From assembly GCF_008831285.2 (NCBI RefSeq), contig NC_045139.1, positions 33,267,706 through 33,331,705 of the forward strand: a DNA stretch of 64,000 nt, written 5' to 3'. The stretch comes from Nymphaea colorata (taxonomy: Eukaryota; Streptophyta; Magnoliopsida; Nymphaeales; Nymphaeaceae). The notes under the pieces are model-generated. The model searched no databases. It was not told the DNA's origin and saw nothing but the letters and a program-made list of their open reading frames with translations. Positions 13,493 to 25,468 of this stretch are shown piece after piece. Positions within the stretch are counted from its first letter, which is position 1, and each line of letters starts with the position of its first letter. Position numbers and translations under genes: made by a program.

Positions 13493-14699
13493 GATGCCGC
13501 ACAGAATGAGGAATATAGAGAGAGGAAGATGGGAACGGCCAAAGGAAAACCTGGAGATCAATCTCAGGAGATGATGTTTAATATCTTACTGCCCACTTCC
13601 CCTTATATAAAAGAACAAAGGATACATGGGGCCATTAGAGAAACGATGGGGAGCTCCTACTCCAACTCCGAGAAGGTGAGAACTGGTACGCACGACGGCA
13701 CCGCCCTCTCGCTCGTTGTTTTCTTTTTAAAACTCCTCTATTTGCTGCCGTGGTAAGCAAAGGCACGTTGGTTTGTCTGTGCTCCGGCGGTCTACTGGAT
13801 GGCGTGCTACCCACTGAAACAAATGGGAAGAAAAGTCCGCAAGCTGTGGAGTCTGAGAGGATCCAAGTTCGGGTGAGGTCACTTAAGTTCCAAGTCTTGA
13901 CTGGTTAATGATTTTTTTTAGTTCCTTGCCAACATAGGCCGAAAGTCTCGATTATATAGCTCAAAGGGTATGTTATGCAGTACGTCTCTTATTTAGTTTA
14001 CGAGATTATGCTTTTATACTGTAATGGTTTAATTTGTGAGATTATGTTCTTATACTGTAAATGGGTAGGTCTTACAAGTAACTTGAAGCACATAGAGATG
14101 CCGCCATTATCGCCATTTGGTATCGATGCAACTTTGAGCCTTGAAACAAAGGAGAAGAGGAAGTTTAGACTCTCACTTAACAATAAGATTAACCCTCCTA
14201 CTCACTCAAAATATATGCAGAAACAGGACCTAAGTTGACCTGTAGTTGTTAATATACTAATAAAGAGATATCATAAGTTTAAAATTTTCTTTTATGACGC
14301 TGCTCGCCCAAGTAAAGATCTTAGAACCATATAAAGTTATAAACACTGGAAGACTTGAAAGAATTAAGAGGGCCCCGTTGTGGCTTTTGAAGTTATCCTC
14401 GGGTCTTCGGTTCATGGATCAAGCGCTCGATATCTCAAAGTCAAAACCTCAGACCGGGTGCCAATGGTAAAGTTCAGCACACTGAAAAGCCAGCCAGCCA
14501 TTTGAAAAACTAATTAAGGGGCAAAGATGGGCTTCTCGTGGCCCCTCCTTCCCCAAGTCGGAATATCTGGTCAGGTTCATCAAATGAATCCATCAGCCTT
14601 TACCACCGCGCGAATTTAGGGTTTATTCCACTGAGAACCTTTCACTTTACCTGAGATTAGGGTTCATTTGATCATTTGAACTCTCTCTTTCTCTCTCTA

Positions 14700-14753
<54 letters not shown>

Positions 14754-14957
14754 CAACAATGGTGGATGGATGAATGCGTCGTTCTTACACTTAAAATGAG
14801 CGTAACATAACCAGTAAAGAAAAGAAAAATATTGACCAATGAACTATAAAGTTTTTCTAAACAATGGAAAGAAGGAAAAATCCATATGATTAGAAGAACG
14901 TCTACGTCTGCCATTAAAGCCGAAACAGAGGAATTTTTTTAACAGACCACTTCATCT
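13493..14957. other. Spacer between the tandem rhodanese genes
   Basis: About 1.46 kb holding the promoter side of the first rhodanese gene and the 3' side of the second. It contains a TA microsatellite at 14701-14750 and no supported gene. Confidence 0.6.
14701..14750. repeat. (TA)25 microsatellite
   Basis: An uninterrupted run of TA between the two rhodanese genes. Confidence 0.95.
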
Positions 14958-16032
14958 TCAAAATTCATCCTCGGGTATCCTCACGTTGAAACGATTTTCC
15001 AACCACGCAACAAACCCCCCTTCCATGTTCTTCACGTTCTTAAAGTTCTGCAACCACGCCCATTTGCAAATTACTTCAAAATTCAAAGCAGGTAACAGCA
15101 GTAAGCAATGAAGCAAATCCATGGAGAGCGTGCAGTTTCATCGTCAACTTACAGCTTTAAGAAGGTCGATAGATGCATTCAATGACCTGACGCCACTACG
15201 ACATCCCTGTACCATCACATAAAGAACGCTTCTTCAGATCCCCATTACTTTTTTAGTTTTTTAGAATTTTTTTTTTTTAATCGGAGTTGATGTTTTTATA
15301 TCACGTAATGAAGCAGATCTTCTCAAAGGAAACACGGTCAATTACCACAAGAATGTGATCATCTTTGCTGTAAACGGCTGAAACCTCCTCAATGAAACGA
15401 GGATTTTGCTTTCTTCCTATAAGGGAAAAATGAGGAGAAGAATCGATTCATCGAACCGGAACAAGAAAAAACTATAATTGACGTCATTTCGGGACTTCCC
15501 CAATTTCACTGCAAGAAGCGGAGGGAGGAAAGGTACCTTCAGGTGTGAAGAACAAGTAGGGAATGTTTACGGCGTCTTCTACATGGCCCTTAATGAACTC
15601 TTCCTTTGTCCTGTAAACAAAAAATACATGCCCACCTGAAATCGTCAACAGGGGAGAGATAGGAAGCTTATGAATCTAAGAGTAAAAGCTCCTACATCAT
15701 AGAACAACCCAAGTACATGCTCCATTTTCTCTGACATTGATGAAATTTGAGGAAAATTTTTCCCTTGCTTTATCTCCAGAGAACAGGCCTTTTGTTTTTT
15801 ATTTTCTTTTTTCTAGAGAGAAGAGGAAATCAACCGCCTCAGAGAGAAAGAGAAATCGGGACAGGCAATTGAACCTGACATCAAGGAAGCGGTGGCCGGA
15901 AGCCAAGAGATCCTTTGCGATGTGCACGCTCACGGTGGCGACGGCTGCTTCACTACTGCTACAGATGGTGGGGAAGAAGGAGAGATTGAAGAAGAGTAAG
16001 AAGAGAAAGAAGATTGGCGCAGCGGAAGGCAT
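14958..16032 (-). CDS. Rhodanese-like sulfurtransferase with signal peptide, C-terminus EDEF
   Basis: The model is complement(join(14958..15047, 15153..15206, 15346..15416, 15537..15610, 15875..16032)), five exons, 148 aa. It is a tandem paralogue of the gene at 11436-13492: exons 2, 3 and 4 have identical lengths (74, 71 and 54 bp) and the intron phases match. The N-terminus MPSAAPIFFLFLLFFNLSFF is a signal peptide. The rhodanese domain has AKDLLASGHRFLDVR, the active-site loop CRSGVRS (catalytic Cys about residue 103) and NFKNVKNMEGGFVAWL. By eye about two thirds of the mature residues match the sister gene. The protein ends RIPEDEF, in the position where the sister has KDEL. If EDEF is not retained, this copy would be secreted or sent on. 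A sulfurtransferase role is inferred from family; the physiological substrate is unknown. No frame damage is seen. Confidence 0.86.
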
Positions 16033-16156
16033 GTTCTTCTCTTAGAACGATGAGGGACTGTGAGGGGAAGCCGGAAAGACAGTCGAGGATGTCGAAAATG
16101 CCGAAAAAGGTGGACGACGAGGATCAATTTTTGTTGGAGCAGACACCAGTTCCACC

Positions 16157-16190
<34 letters not shown>

Positions 16191-16753
16191 AGTCAAACGT
16201 AAAAAACCAGACTCATGAAATTTTTTTGTTAAAAAACTATTTTAAATAGAATGTAAACATATATAAAAGACTATTTTCATATAAAACATGTTTTGATTCA
16301 AATTCTTTTGATAAAAAATATTGATTTTTTTGTTATCATGTCATGAGGGTCATTCATTTTTTTATTATAAAAATATCATTAAAGTCTAACAAATGATCAA
16401 CTTAGTATACGTTTTATATTACACATTCTTAAGATCATATAGGTTAGAATGCAGAAAAACCATTTTAAAATAAAGGAGTGGTTTTCATCCCTGACCTCTG
16501 TCTGGTTTTATCCAATTTTTTTAGTGTTTTTATTCAATTATTAAAAATCATTTATGTCTCAATGTCTCCAAGTATCATTGTTGGGAATCTTTCTCATCAT
16601 ATTTCTTTCTCTCAACATAGTTCCTACACAGACATTGCCCCAACTGTCCAGGTTATTTAACAAGTCGTTTCAAAAATCCCATTCTGCAAACCGGGTTAGA
16701 GTTGCACCAGCAAAAAACGGAACCATGGCAAGCAAGATAAGATAAAGCAACAT

Positions 16754-16924
16754 TTAGAGGTTGTTTCGAAATGGTGTTGGTATGTTATTGTTTTATGTAT
16801 TTGTCTAAAAAAGCAGGGTAGATTCATATAACACTTTTTTAAAATGTCTAATGAATTTAACCAATTTTTGGTTTATATACATGAAACAGTAACATAATGT
16901 TTCTATTCTCAAACGGCCTCTTAA
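16754..16924. mobile_element. Tourist-like MITE
   Basis: A 171-bp span (ends including the TTA target copies). The left end is TTAGAGGTTGTTTCGAA. The right end, reverse-complemented, is TTAAGAGGCCGTTTGAGA. TTA duplications and GAGGCCGTTT-type ends are typical of PIF/Harbinger (Tourist) elements. The interior (TATGTTATTGTTTTATGTATTTG-like) is shared with the element at 48631-49031. Confidence 0.6.
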
Positions 16925-16943
16925 GGTGCACAAAATTCACTAA

Positions 16944-17531
16944 GGTCGTGTTTGATGGCCCATTCTAGGCATTATCTATGTGCATTCATTGTTCAATAGA
17001 ATGAAAATTAAACAACATTCAATCATATTCAGATTTAGACTGAAAACTAAACAGTCTAATGAGATTCAAATTTGGATTTAAATAAATATCCCATCAGATT
17101 AAAATTTACTTTAATTGATCCATTTTGAAAGTCAATTCTTCACATATACAAATGTCTTAGTCAGATTCAATTGTAAAATTAAAGGTCAAATTTGGATCTG
17201 ATTCAAGTTGTGAGTTCAATTCTTCACATATACAAATGTCTTAGTCGGATTCAATTGTAAAATTAAAGGTCAAATTTGGATCTGATTCAAGTTGTGAGTT
17301 CAATTCTTCACATATACAAATGTCTTAGTCGGATTCAATTGTAAAATTAAAGGTCAAATTTGGATCTGATTCAAGTTGTGAGTTCCTTTGCTTAATTCAT
17401 GTTACCATTCGAATTTGAATCAGACAATGTAAACATCCAATAAAAAGGATATAGTAGAGATCAGCATCCAGCATGAATCCAAATGCATTGACATCCTAAA
17501 GGTAAGGCCTTCTCTTCATCGAACACACCCA
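16944..17531. mobile_element. Tourist-like element with internal tandem triplication
   Basis: The left end GGTCGTGTTTGATG follows TAA at 16941-16943. The right end CATCGAACACACCCA precedes TAA at 17532-17534. Reverse-complemented, the right end matches the left with small differences. The 84-bp triplication at 17132-17383 lies inside. It starts 20 bp after another Tourist-like element. Confidence 0.5.
17132..17383. repeat. Three tandem copies of an 84-bp unit
   Basis: Units begin at 17132, 17216 and 17300, each starting TCAATTCTTCACATATACAA. They are almost identical; one difference is TTAGTCAGATT in the first against TTAGTCGGATT in the others. The near identity points to recent expansion. 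Confidence 0.92.
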
Positions 17532-19899
17532 TAAGTTATCAGGGGCGACGGCTTACCCATGGTGACGCATGGTAAAATAAACACAATCTCAAAGCTCATT
17601 GCTGTGCTGCTATTCATCAATTAGATCATTCAACCAGTGATGTGCCTGACACATCAGCAGCGGCAGAACTCTTTCTTTCTCTTGGACCCTCTTTAGCTTT
17701 CCGTCAGATGTTCTCGGTGTCCTCCTTATTCGTCTCTTTTAGTCCCCACTTAGCTTATCCTGCAACTTATTGGCAGATGTCCTTGGAGTCGTCATCTCTT
17801 TCTCTGTGTGATTTAGTTTTCATCACTGTTTTCGGCCAAGGATATTAGCAATTGTTGGTTGTTGGTAATCTTTATTCTGTCTTGTTTTTGGATGTTTCAC
17901 TCCTCTCTATTGCATGGGCTGTTTGCAGTTTTATCATGTTAAATTGATTCCCTAAATTGCTTGTGAATGATCTGTGAAGAAGTTGGCACAACAGACAAAG
18001 CATGAGCTAATAGGTAGTCAGTCTTGATTTCAAGCTCCAAGGTTGTCAACTGCTGTAACAAAACATTGATATATAAATTGAAACATAGTGAGTGAAGCAT
18101 GACGCCTAAGCACTAAATTGAGGAAAGTGAGGGCTTGCGCTGTTTTTCTGGGTGGTAACATGAACATCCCTCCCGCCCACTCAATAAAATGCTCATAAAT
18201 GTCAAGAGGCAAAACGAAGTGCACAATAACATGCTGGCATCCTTTTAAACAAGTGGGTAGTGATCATGAAGAAGACGCTGGAAATTCACCAAATTCTATA
18301 AAATAACAGATTTACACTAATTTTAAGGTCATATATTATCAATTATAAAGTAAAAAATATAAATCCTTATTAGATGGATATTAACCTGTAATATTTCAAG
18401 TTAGCCAACAAAAAAAGAATAATTGAAAATTTTATAGTAGTTAACCTATTAACATGATAATATAGTGTCTCTGTTTTAAACAATAATACATATAATAATA
18501 CAACTGAGATATAGTCAACACGAAATACTACAGTATAGACTTTTGGGCTCATTTCATCAAACACAAACAGAATATCCGTGGACATTTTATCTTTGCTCAT
18601 CAAACGTTGTAGGTGAGAACCTTGTTTTGCATGTTCACACCGTGCATCAAACACTGACTGATAGTATGAAAGCTAGAGACTGGTTTATGAAACCACATAA
18701 GATAGAAACTACTTCGTTAATCTGGTACATAAAGCAGATACCATTTCAAAAAAACCTTATTTTATGATGAGAAAAGGGCACCCATGACCCAACCATCCAT
18801 TCTTGAACATGGGAGTCAGAACTCTGCCTCCAACGATGTAGTGGCCACCATGCAATAGGCCCAACCCTTCTGATTTCCAGCCTTTAGTAGTGGTCTCCGG
18901 TAACCATTGGAATGCTGAAATACACCATTGGAATGCTGAAATACAAACTCATAGATGTTTCACGGCACGGCACGGCACTAGAGGGTAAAGCATTGTGCTA
19001 CCAAATATCAAGTTCGATGGCCAATGTTGAAATCAAAACTTACAGATATCTCATGGCACCGGAGGCGACATTCTTGTGCAACCAAGTGGCTTAGTTTCCC
19101 TCGTCTTTAAGTCCAGGAATTCCTAGATTTTGTACAACCAAGGTAGCCAATTTTTTCCATCGAAGTGCCATTCTAGGAATTTCTTAATAATCTGACTTGA
19201 CCAGTTAGCTAAAATAGGTACAACTGTCCCAATTTTCACTTTCAAAGGCACCATCCACTGCATGAATTTTCATTTGAAAAGGCACCATCCATTTGATGCC
19301 TATTTTTCTTCAACCAACAGAGTTCACTGCAGTAGGAGACCTGGCTACAACGGTTTAGCCTCCTGCCTTCCCTTCCAATTGTGAAAAACTTCAAAACGAG
19401 GTCCTTTCAAACGCCACAAACCTTAAGTGAGGCAAACTTGGCCGACAACCTCACAAGAGACCATAATGCAGTTCGAAGCTATGACCAGCTGCCTGGTAGC
19501 CATTCACCTGGTCCTGCCCTCATATCCATGAAATACAATGTAATCTCCAGTACTGATAAACAAATTGGTCAGAAGTTTACTTAAACCAGCTAAGTATTAA
19601 GTTATCATTTAGTACAAGTCCAGAGTTGGGACAGATGGATCATGCATGGACCGAGCTATACATCTTGAAAATGCAGGGAAAGGGAAAAAGTGATGATGAC
19701 ACACCTTATTCTATACTCAGAAAGCACTGAAAGAAATACCTTACATGTAAGGACTCATTCTGGCATAATGACTTGCAAATAGAAGCAGCTCCATGAAGTT
19801 TTAGAAGCCGGATATGCCAGAGCAGGAATATGAACAGTTCCAGAACCAGGAGGCGAAGAAGACAGACACAGATACAACACAATGTACAATGTGTGAGAG

Positions 19900-22827
19900 C
19901 TAGTTACCCAACAATGGAGTAGACTCACTTGTTAGACAATTTGACATTCCAAGCAACATATCTCGCTTGCATACTGGGCAAAATGTTCTCCACTTAGTCA
20001 ACCATGAATCGATACAACTAGCATGGAACTCTACAAGACATGGAAAAGCAAGTTGTTTAGGAAATCAATGTCAGACAGAAAAACAAAAAATGACGTCTTA
20101 AGAGGAACTTACCATGGTTGCAAGGCAGGGCTCTTAGTGTTTCACCAGCCTTGTAATCTTCCAGGCAGATGGAGCATGTCTCTGAAGTACACTTGCCATT
20201 CATAGATGCAGCACTGAAAGTGAAGCTAGGCAGAATTTTCAAAAGCTGGCTGTTTATCTCAGGAGTTCTTTGGGGAATGATGTGCTGAAGCCTCCTACGG
20301 TTCCGTGCAAAGAAAAACACAAAGAGAACAGCTACTATAACAAGAATGGAGAACAAGGACATTGCAAAGACTGTCCAGGTTGCTTCGTCTGAGGTAGGAT
20401 TAATACAGCATTCACAACCTCCGCCATGTGCAAACTTCTTCAGTGTTTCCCCTGCTTCCTTTGACACAAATACGGCATGTATTTGTATCCCTTGAGCACT
20501 TCCAATCACTGAGACAGAAGGTAAATGTGACAGGAACATATCATATGACTTTACCAGCTGCAACGGTGTAATGGAAAATTCTAGAAGCAAAAAAAGAGAG
20601 CACAGGCAAATAAACCAGAAGCTCTAGCTGAAGGTCCAGTAGTTCAATAAAAAAGCCATGATAGGACAAACTTCAATATAGTAGAGAATGGCATTGGCAG
20701 CTTCAGTTGCTTTATTTTAGACAAAACATTCAACTGGTAAAACTTCTAAACTCACTTCCAATAAAATACAACTTTAACTCAAACATTCTGGCTAGAATAT
20801 TTTTTATTGTTAACAGCCATTACTGGAAGAAATTGAAATTCAAGAAGATGAAAACATATATAACCACAACTACAAAAACTACATCCTCTACAAATACATT
20901 TAATACTTTGTATATGCAAGCCAAAATCTTTACTTTTTGTTCTAATCCCTTTTACTTTCTTTGTCTAAAGTTCAGTTCAGACATGAAGTTAGCAAAACTT
21001 CTAACGCTATGTCACCGCGGTACGGGTACGGGTGCTGGTACGGGTACGGGAAAACAGGTGCGGGTACAGCGTTTTTGAAAATGATGGTACGGGTACGATG
21101 TATTTTTTTATGATAATATTAATTTTAAATTAAAATTATAAATTAATAAAACAAATGATATCACCATTAAGACAAACAACCTGAAAAAATTCCGTTTTTG
21201 AAGGGAAGTCGCATTAAGAAGATGGGGGAATGAAAGGGGAGCTATAGTCATTCTTTTTAGTCCTGTATCAAAAAGTTTGAAACATGAAAGACAAAATATA
21301 ATAACTTTCTCTATCCTCTTATGTAAGTTGGGTGGAACGGGTGGGAGACCTCGACAGGTGAAGAGCTCGAGCGACGATGAGCGTTCGGCGTGTGTTAAGT
21401 TTTTGGTTTTCTGGATTTTGGATCTAGACTCGATCCGGAACCAGATCCAAACGTACCACCGCGTACCGCCATACCGGTATGGCCGTACCAGCGTACCGGT
21501 ACGCGGGTCAAAATGCCGTACCGGTGACATAGTTCTAACGTCATTTTTAACCAGGGATGGTTTAAAGTGTACCATTCTGGTGATTTTTTTACCCCCTTAT
21601 TATCATCCATTATTGGAAGCAATCATGATTCCAGAAAATGAAATAAATACATAACCACCACTAGAAAAATATGCCATGTTTACAAATATATCTAATAAGT
21701 TGTATACAGAAGCCAAAATCTCTATTTATTGTTTTAATCCTTTCATTTTGTCTAAAATTTTCACATAATAGGTATCATTAGCATTTGGCTGAGGTTCGAA
21801 AGATGCCATTGCAATACATAAGAAGGCTTTTAAAGGCCACCACCACAGCATATGAAAATTTACTTACAAGATCAAATTTACATTTGGAAAGCAAGATAAG
21901 GATGTTACTGTCAGTAGATGCACCATATCAAACTCATCTACATATTCAAGTGGCATCAGTAATGCTTGCACCTATGATTTCCACCTCAGTGGTTCTTCAA
22001 TTTCATTCTTACACAAGCATTTAAATGTATGTGTGCGTACTTCCATCATAACGGCTTCAGAGGACAAACTTTGAGGTGCTATCTTGTTATCTTGAACTCG
22101 TAAATATCATTTTGTAGCTTCAAAAGCAGAAAGTGTAACTTGTGATTAGGCATTCTTTTTGGATGTTGCTAGAGTGATAAAAAATCAACAGCTTTAAATT
22201 TGTGGAAGTAATGAACTAAAATTCTTGTTCAAACTAGGGTTTTAGTAAATGAGAAATAATAACTACAATAAGAAGTTTCAGGCTATGATTAAGCAAATAT
22301 AATTTATAAATAGTCAGCCCAATCAAGCCACACTCTTATTGGAAGAACTAACCTGTTACTCAGGCCTACTGGGTCATGCACCAAGAAAAGAACCTATTTC
22401 AATTTCATGAAAATGGAAATAAAGGACAAGGTCACAGTTCATGATTGTGTGCTTATTATCCCGTTCTTATATAGGAAGGATGTTGTTTGACTTTGATAAA
22501 TAAACCAGCTAGTTTCCGAAAATAAGAGTGAGCTTTTCATTCTCCCTTTTCAGAAAAAAAATGACAGAAGAGATTGTCTCACATTAGCCACTAGGGAAAC
22601 ATAATGAGCTAACTAGAGCTTAGAATCCATGGATAGATGGGGGTACAGGAATAAAGGATGACACACATGGATCAGGAACGGAGATCTTGACTTGGAAATG
22701 GGAGATGGATACAAGAAGAACATAGATGAGGAAATTTGCCACATCAAGGCAATCACATAGTTCACCCACTGCAGAAAACACCACAAAATGATAGACTGGA
22801 ACTTGAGCGTATAATGTTCCTTGAGAG

Positions 22828-22871
<44 letters not shown>

Positions 22872-24974
22872 CACAAGAAAATAATAATCTCTAAAACACA
22901 TTTTCAAATGTCAAACTAGATACATTACACACAATAAAGCATGCATATATCATGGATTAAGCAAGAAAAATACACATAAACCTTAGGCACAATAAACCAT
23001 GTATAAAACGTATAGTCAGAAAAAACAAGTGCACAAGTTAAAATGCAGTCTTAAAAAAGGAGAAACATATACATAAGAGAGAGAGTCCAAAAATCTGAGA
23101 AAGAAAGGACTCCTTAGAAAATGTTTGCAGCATTATATGTTTCCAAGAGACGAGAAAAAATAGCTGCCCAAATGAAACTTTGGGTATTTATCTGTTTAGA
23201 ATAATTTTCCAAGATTTGTGTATCTTAAAGAAAGAAAAGAAAAGAAAATATCGAACATTTGGTATGTTAGAAAGCACACAACCAATAATTAGTTGGACAG
23301 CAGCTGGTCCTTGACCAGTCCCAAAGTACGCTCAGATGAGTTAAATGGCAGTGACTAGCAACTTATCTTTTACACTGTGGATGTCACGAAAGTGAATGAC
23401 AAACATATTTCTACTTGGTTAATAAACAGAAACTCATCAAATAAAGACCTAACATAATTCAGATATATACAGTTCTAAGAGTTTCCACAGAGGTGTTACT
23501 AGGACACAAACACATGTTCTCAAAACAACTTAACTGAGCATTCTCTCTAGCAATCAAGGACTATTAACCAACTGGGCAAATTGTGCTCACATTGGACGCC
23601 TATGGAGTCTTACTTGGTTTAACTTGGGAAAGTTAAATGGAAGGTACACGAAGGAAAAACTACAGGTAAATGAATTAAGAACATCAAGATCCAAGATTCT
23701 AAATGGAGTATGAAAGATTGCTAATCTAAAGTAGTCGACACATGGTGCATAATTCTTTTGCTAAACATGAAATACAAGACATCTTGTAAATCTCGTTCAC
23801 ACTGTCTGAACAACAATGTCATGCCACTTGCAATTGCCCGGTTCTCCCAAATAGCTTTAACAAATTAAATAGGTTATGCAAACAGAGTCAAATAAAATAT
23901 TTACTTTTGCTACATTTTCAGAATAGATACTGAGCTACTTGAGTGCGCTGAGCCTTCAAAGTCATTGAGGAATACTTAAGCTTAGAGGGTTGAGTAATAG
24001 ACATAACATTTTAGCTTCAATGAAGATAAACAAAGTTGTCAAACTTAGCTTTTAGCATAAAATAAGATACATGGACGAGTAAAACATCAAAATAATTCTT
24101 AACAAGGTTGCACACGCTAGTAAATTTTTGAAATGTCAATCCAATACTGGACTTCAATGGCCACAGCTCAACAGCGACCAACACCCAAAAAGAGAAGGAA
24201 AAGAAAGAATCGGAATAAGTAGTTATGTGACCATAGGATTCCATGAAAACTCACTTGAAATCAAGCTACCCGTCTCCTTGTTATCATATACAATGGCTGC
24301 CCGAAAGCCTGCGTCCTGAGCATTTTTAACTTTCTCCTCAAACGTGCAACTCCCCCTGATTATCAGTGCAAATTTGATCCCCTCGGATATATTGACGTTC
24401 AGACCATTCAGAAGCGAGCTACAAGCGTCAAGCGGCTCTGCTAAATGCAATGTTCCACAAATTCCGAAGCCGTTAACTGGTATAGCTGCCAAAGAACGGA
24501 AGAAAGATTGAGTGTCAAAGAAAATAATGAAAGACCCCCTTCGTAACCGTTCTCGCATTCATCGCTGCAGATATAATTGAGAGGATCCTCCCTCAGAGGA
24601 TGACTTTATTGCGCCAGTTGTGATGATATCAAGGTCGAGTCGGCACAGGATCATGCCGCTGAACGGAGAGAAACCAACCTGACCACCTTCCCCAAAAATT
24701 GAATTCGAAATTGGAAAGAACAAAAGGGCATTCATCAGACAGCTAAGGAGAACGTATTAAACTTCCTCACGATGACCCAAGAAAACTATTCAGCTTACGC
24801 TTCAAATTGTCTCCATAGCAATTAAAACGAACCATATCAAATATTCTCTGCTCACTAAACGCTTACCGGTACTTACAATCTCAAACCTCCATAAGAAAAA
24901 GGTTATAGTACAAAGTAAAATTTGGGTATGGATCAACCCAATTAAAACAGTAACATCTCAACCATTTTCTCCTT

Positions 24975-25014
<40 letters not shown>

Positions 25015-25176
25015 GCTTATATTTTTACCGAATCTCGCTTGGACGTCCTCGAAGGAGAGAGAAAGGGAGCTCCCTTGGAGGATGACGAAGGCGACAGAGT
25101 CCCGGGAGAGGAAGAGTAGCAAGACGAAAAGGGTAACTAAACGACGCCAAGGGTCCCGGTCAGCGGATCGAAACAT
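19900..25176 (-). CDS. RMR-type vacuolar sorting receptor (PA domain, transmembrane segment, RING-H2)
   Basis: The model is complement(join(19900..20030, 20113..20508, 24255..24485, 25029..25176)), four exons, 301 aa, against 310 aa recalled for Arabidopsis RMR1. The signal peptide is WRRLVTLFVLLLFLSRDSVA near residues 10-29. The PA (protease-associated) domain includes FGICGTLHLAEPLDACSSLL and FALIIRGSCTFEEKVKNAQ, up to about residue 155. CECCINP precedes a single transmembrane segment (about 172-194) and a basic stop (RNRRRL). The RING-H2 runs from C238 to C279 (CSICLEDY, PCNHEFHASC, CPVCKRD) with all metal ligands present. Family members sort storage proteins from Golgi to the protein storage vacuole. 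Upstream in-frame codons at 25200 begin with TTG, so the ATG at 25176 is taken. The acceptor of exon 2 could shift by 9 nt. Intron 2 (3.7 kb) contains a transposable element. Confidence 0.9.
21007..21532. mobile_element. MITE-like element with CTATGTCACCG ends
   Basis: A 526-bp element in intron 2 of the RMR gene. The left end CTATGTCACCGCGGTACGG and the reverse-complemented right end CTATGTCACCGGTACGG are inverted repeats. The direct repeat TTCTAACG flanks both sides (20999-21006 and 21533-21540). Both subterminal regions are rich in GTACGG/GTACCGG motifs. An 8-bp duplication fits hAT-like elements; a Mutator-like origin is also possible. No transposase is encoded. Confidence 0.8.
22831..22869. 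repeat. (AT)n microsatellite
   Basis: A run of AT inside RMR intron 2. Confidence 0.95.
24979..25011. repeat. (GA)n microsatellite beside the RMR exon 1 donor
   Basis: It begins about 17 bp inside intron 1 of the RMR gene. On the transcribed strand it is a CT run. Confidence 0.92.
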
Positions 25177-25417
25177 TGAAAGGGGCAGACACAACACCAA
25201 AAGGGGGAAGGAGATGAGGGGAAGCGAGGGGAGAGAGAGAGAGAGAGATAGGAATCGGCAATCCCTCCTTCCTTTCTTGCAGATATCTCTACAAATGTCA
25301 CCTCATCCCGTTAACAGCAGAAGGAGGAGCATGTGGGCGTGGCATTCCCCGCCATCGCTTCCTGCGTTGCTACCTCTGCTACCAGAAAGGAATGGCCCCC
25401 GATGAACGTGTCCATGG

Positions 25418-25468
<51 letters not shown>

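Larger units (their letters stand above)
16033..19899. other. Intergenic region rich in small repeats
   Basis: About 3.9 kb between the second rhodanese gene and the RMR gene. It contains CA/TA microsatellites at 16157-16190, two Tourist-like elements listed separately, and a short CACGG run (CACGGCACGGCACGGCACT) at 18961-18979. Short ORFs at 17642-17848 and 18030-18224 show no recognisable domain. Confidence 0.5.

Noticed and set aside
13493-13561. Upstream in-frame ATG for the first rhodanese gene
   Set aside because: It would add a second hydrophobic stretch before a complete signal peptide; the paralogue starts at the position matching 13492.
17132-17383. Possible CRISPR-like array
   Set aside because: The 84-bp units abut directly without unique spacers, and this is plant nuclear DNA; it is a simple tandem triplication.
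22620-22907. ORF with Tyr-Ile repeats in RMR intron 2
   Set aside because: It is produced by the AT microsatellite; no domain is present.
25177-25200. Longer start for the RMR protein
   Set aside because: The first codon there is TTG, not ATG; the next in-frame ATG at 25176 gives a good signal peptide.
24974-25405. ORF rich in Arg-Glu repeats
   Set aside because: It reads through a GA microsatellite and antisense of RMR exon 1.
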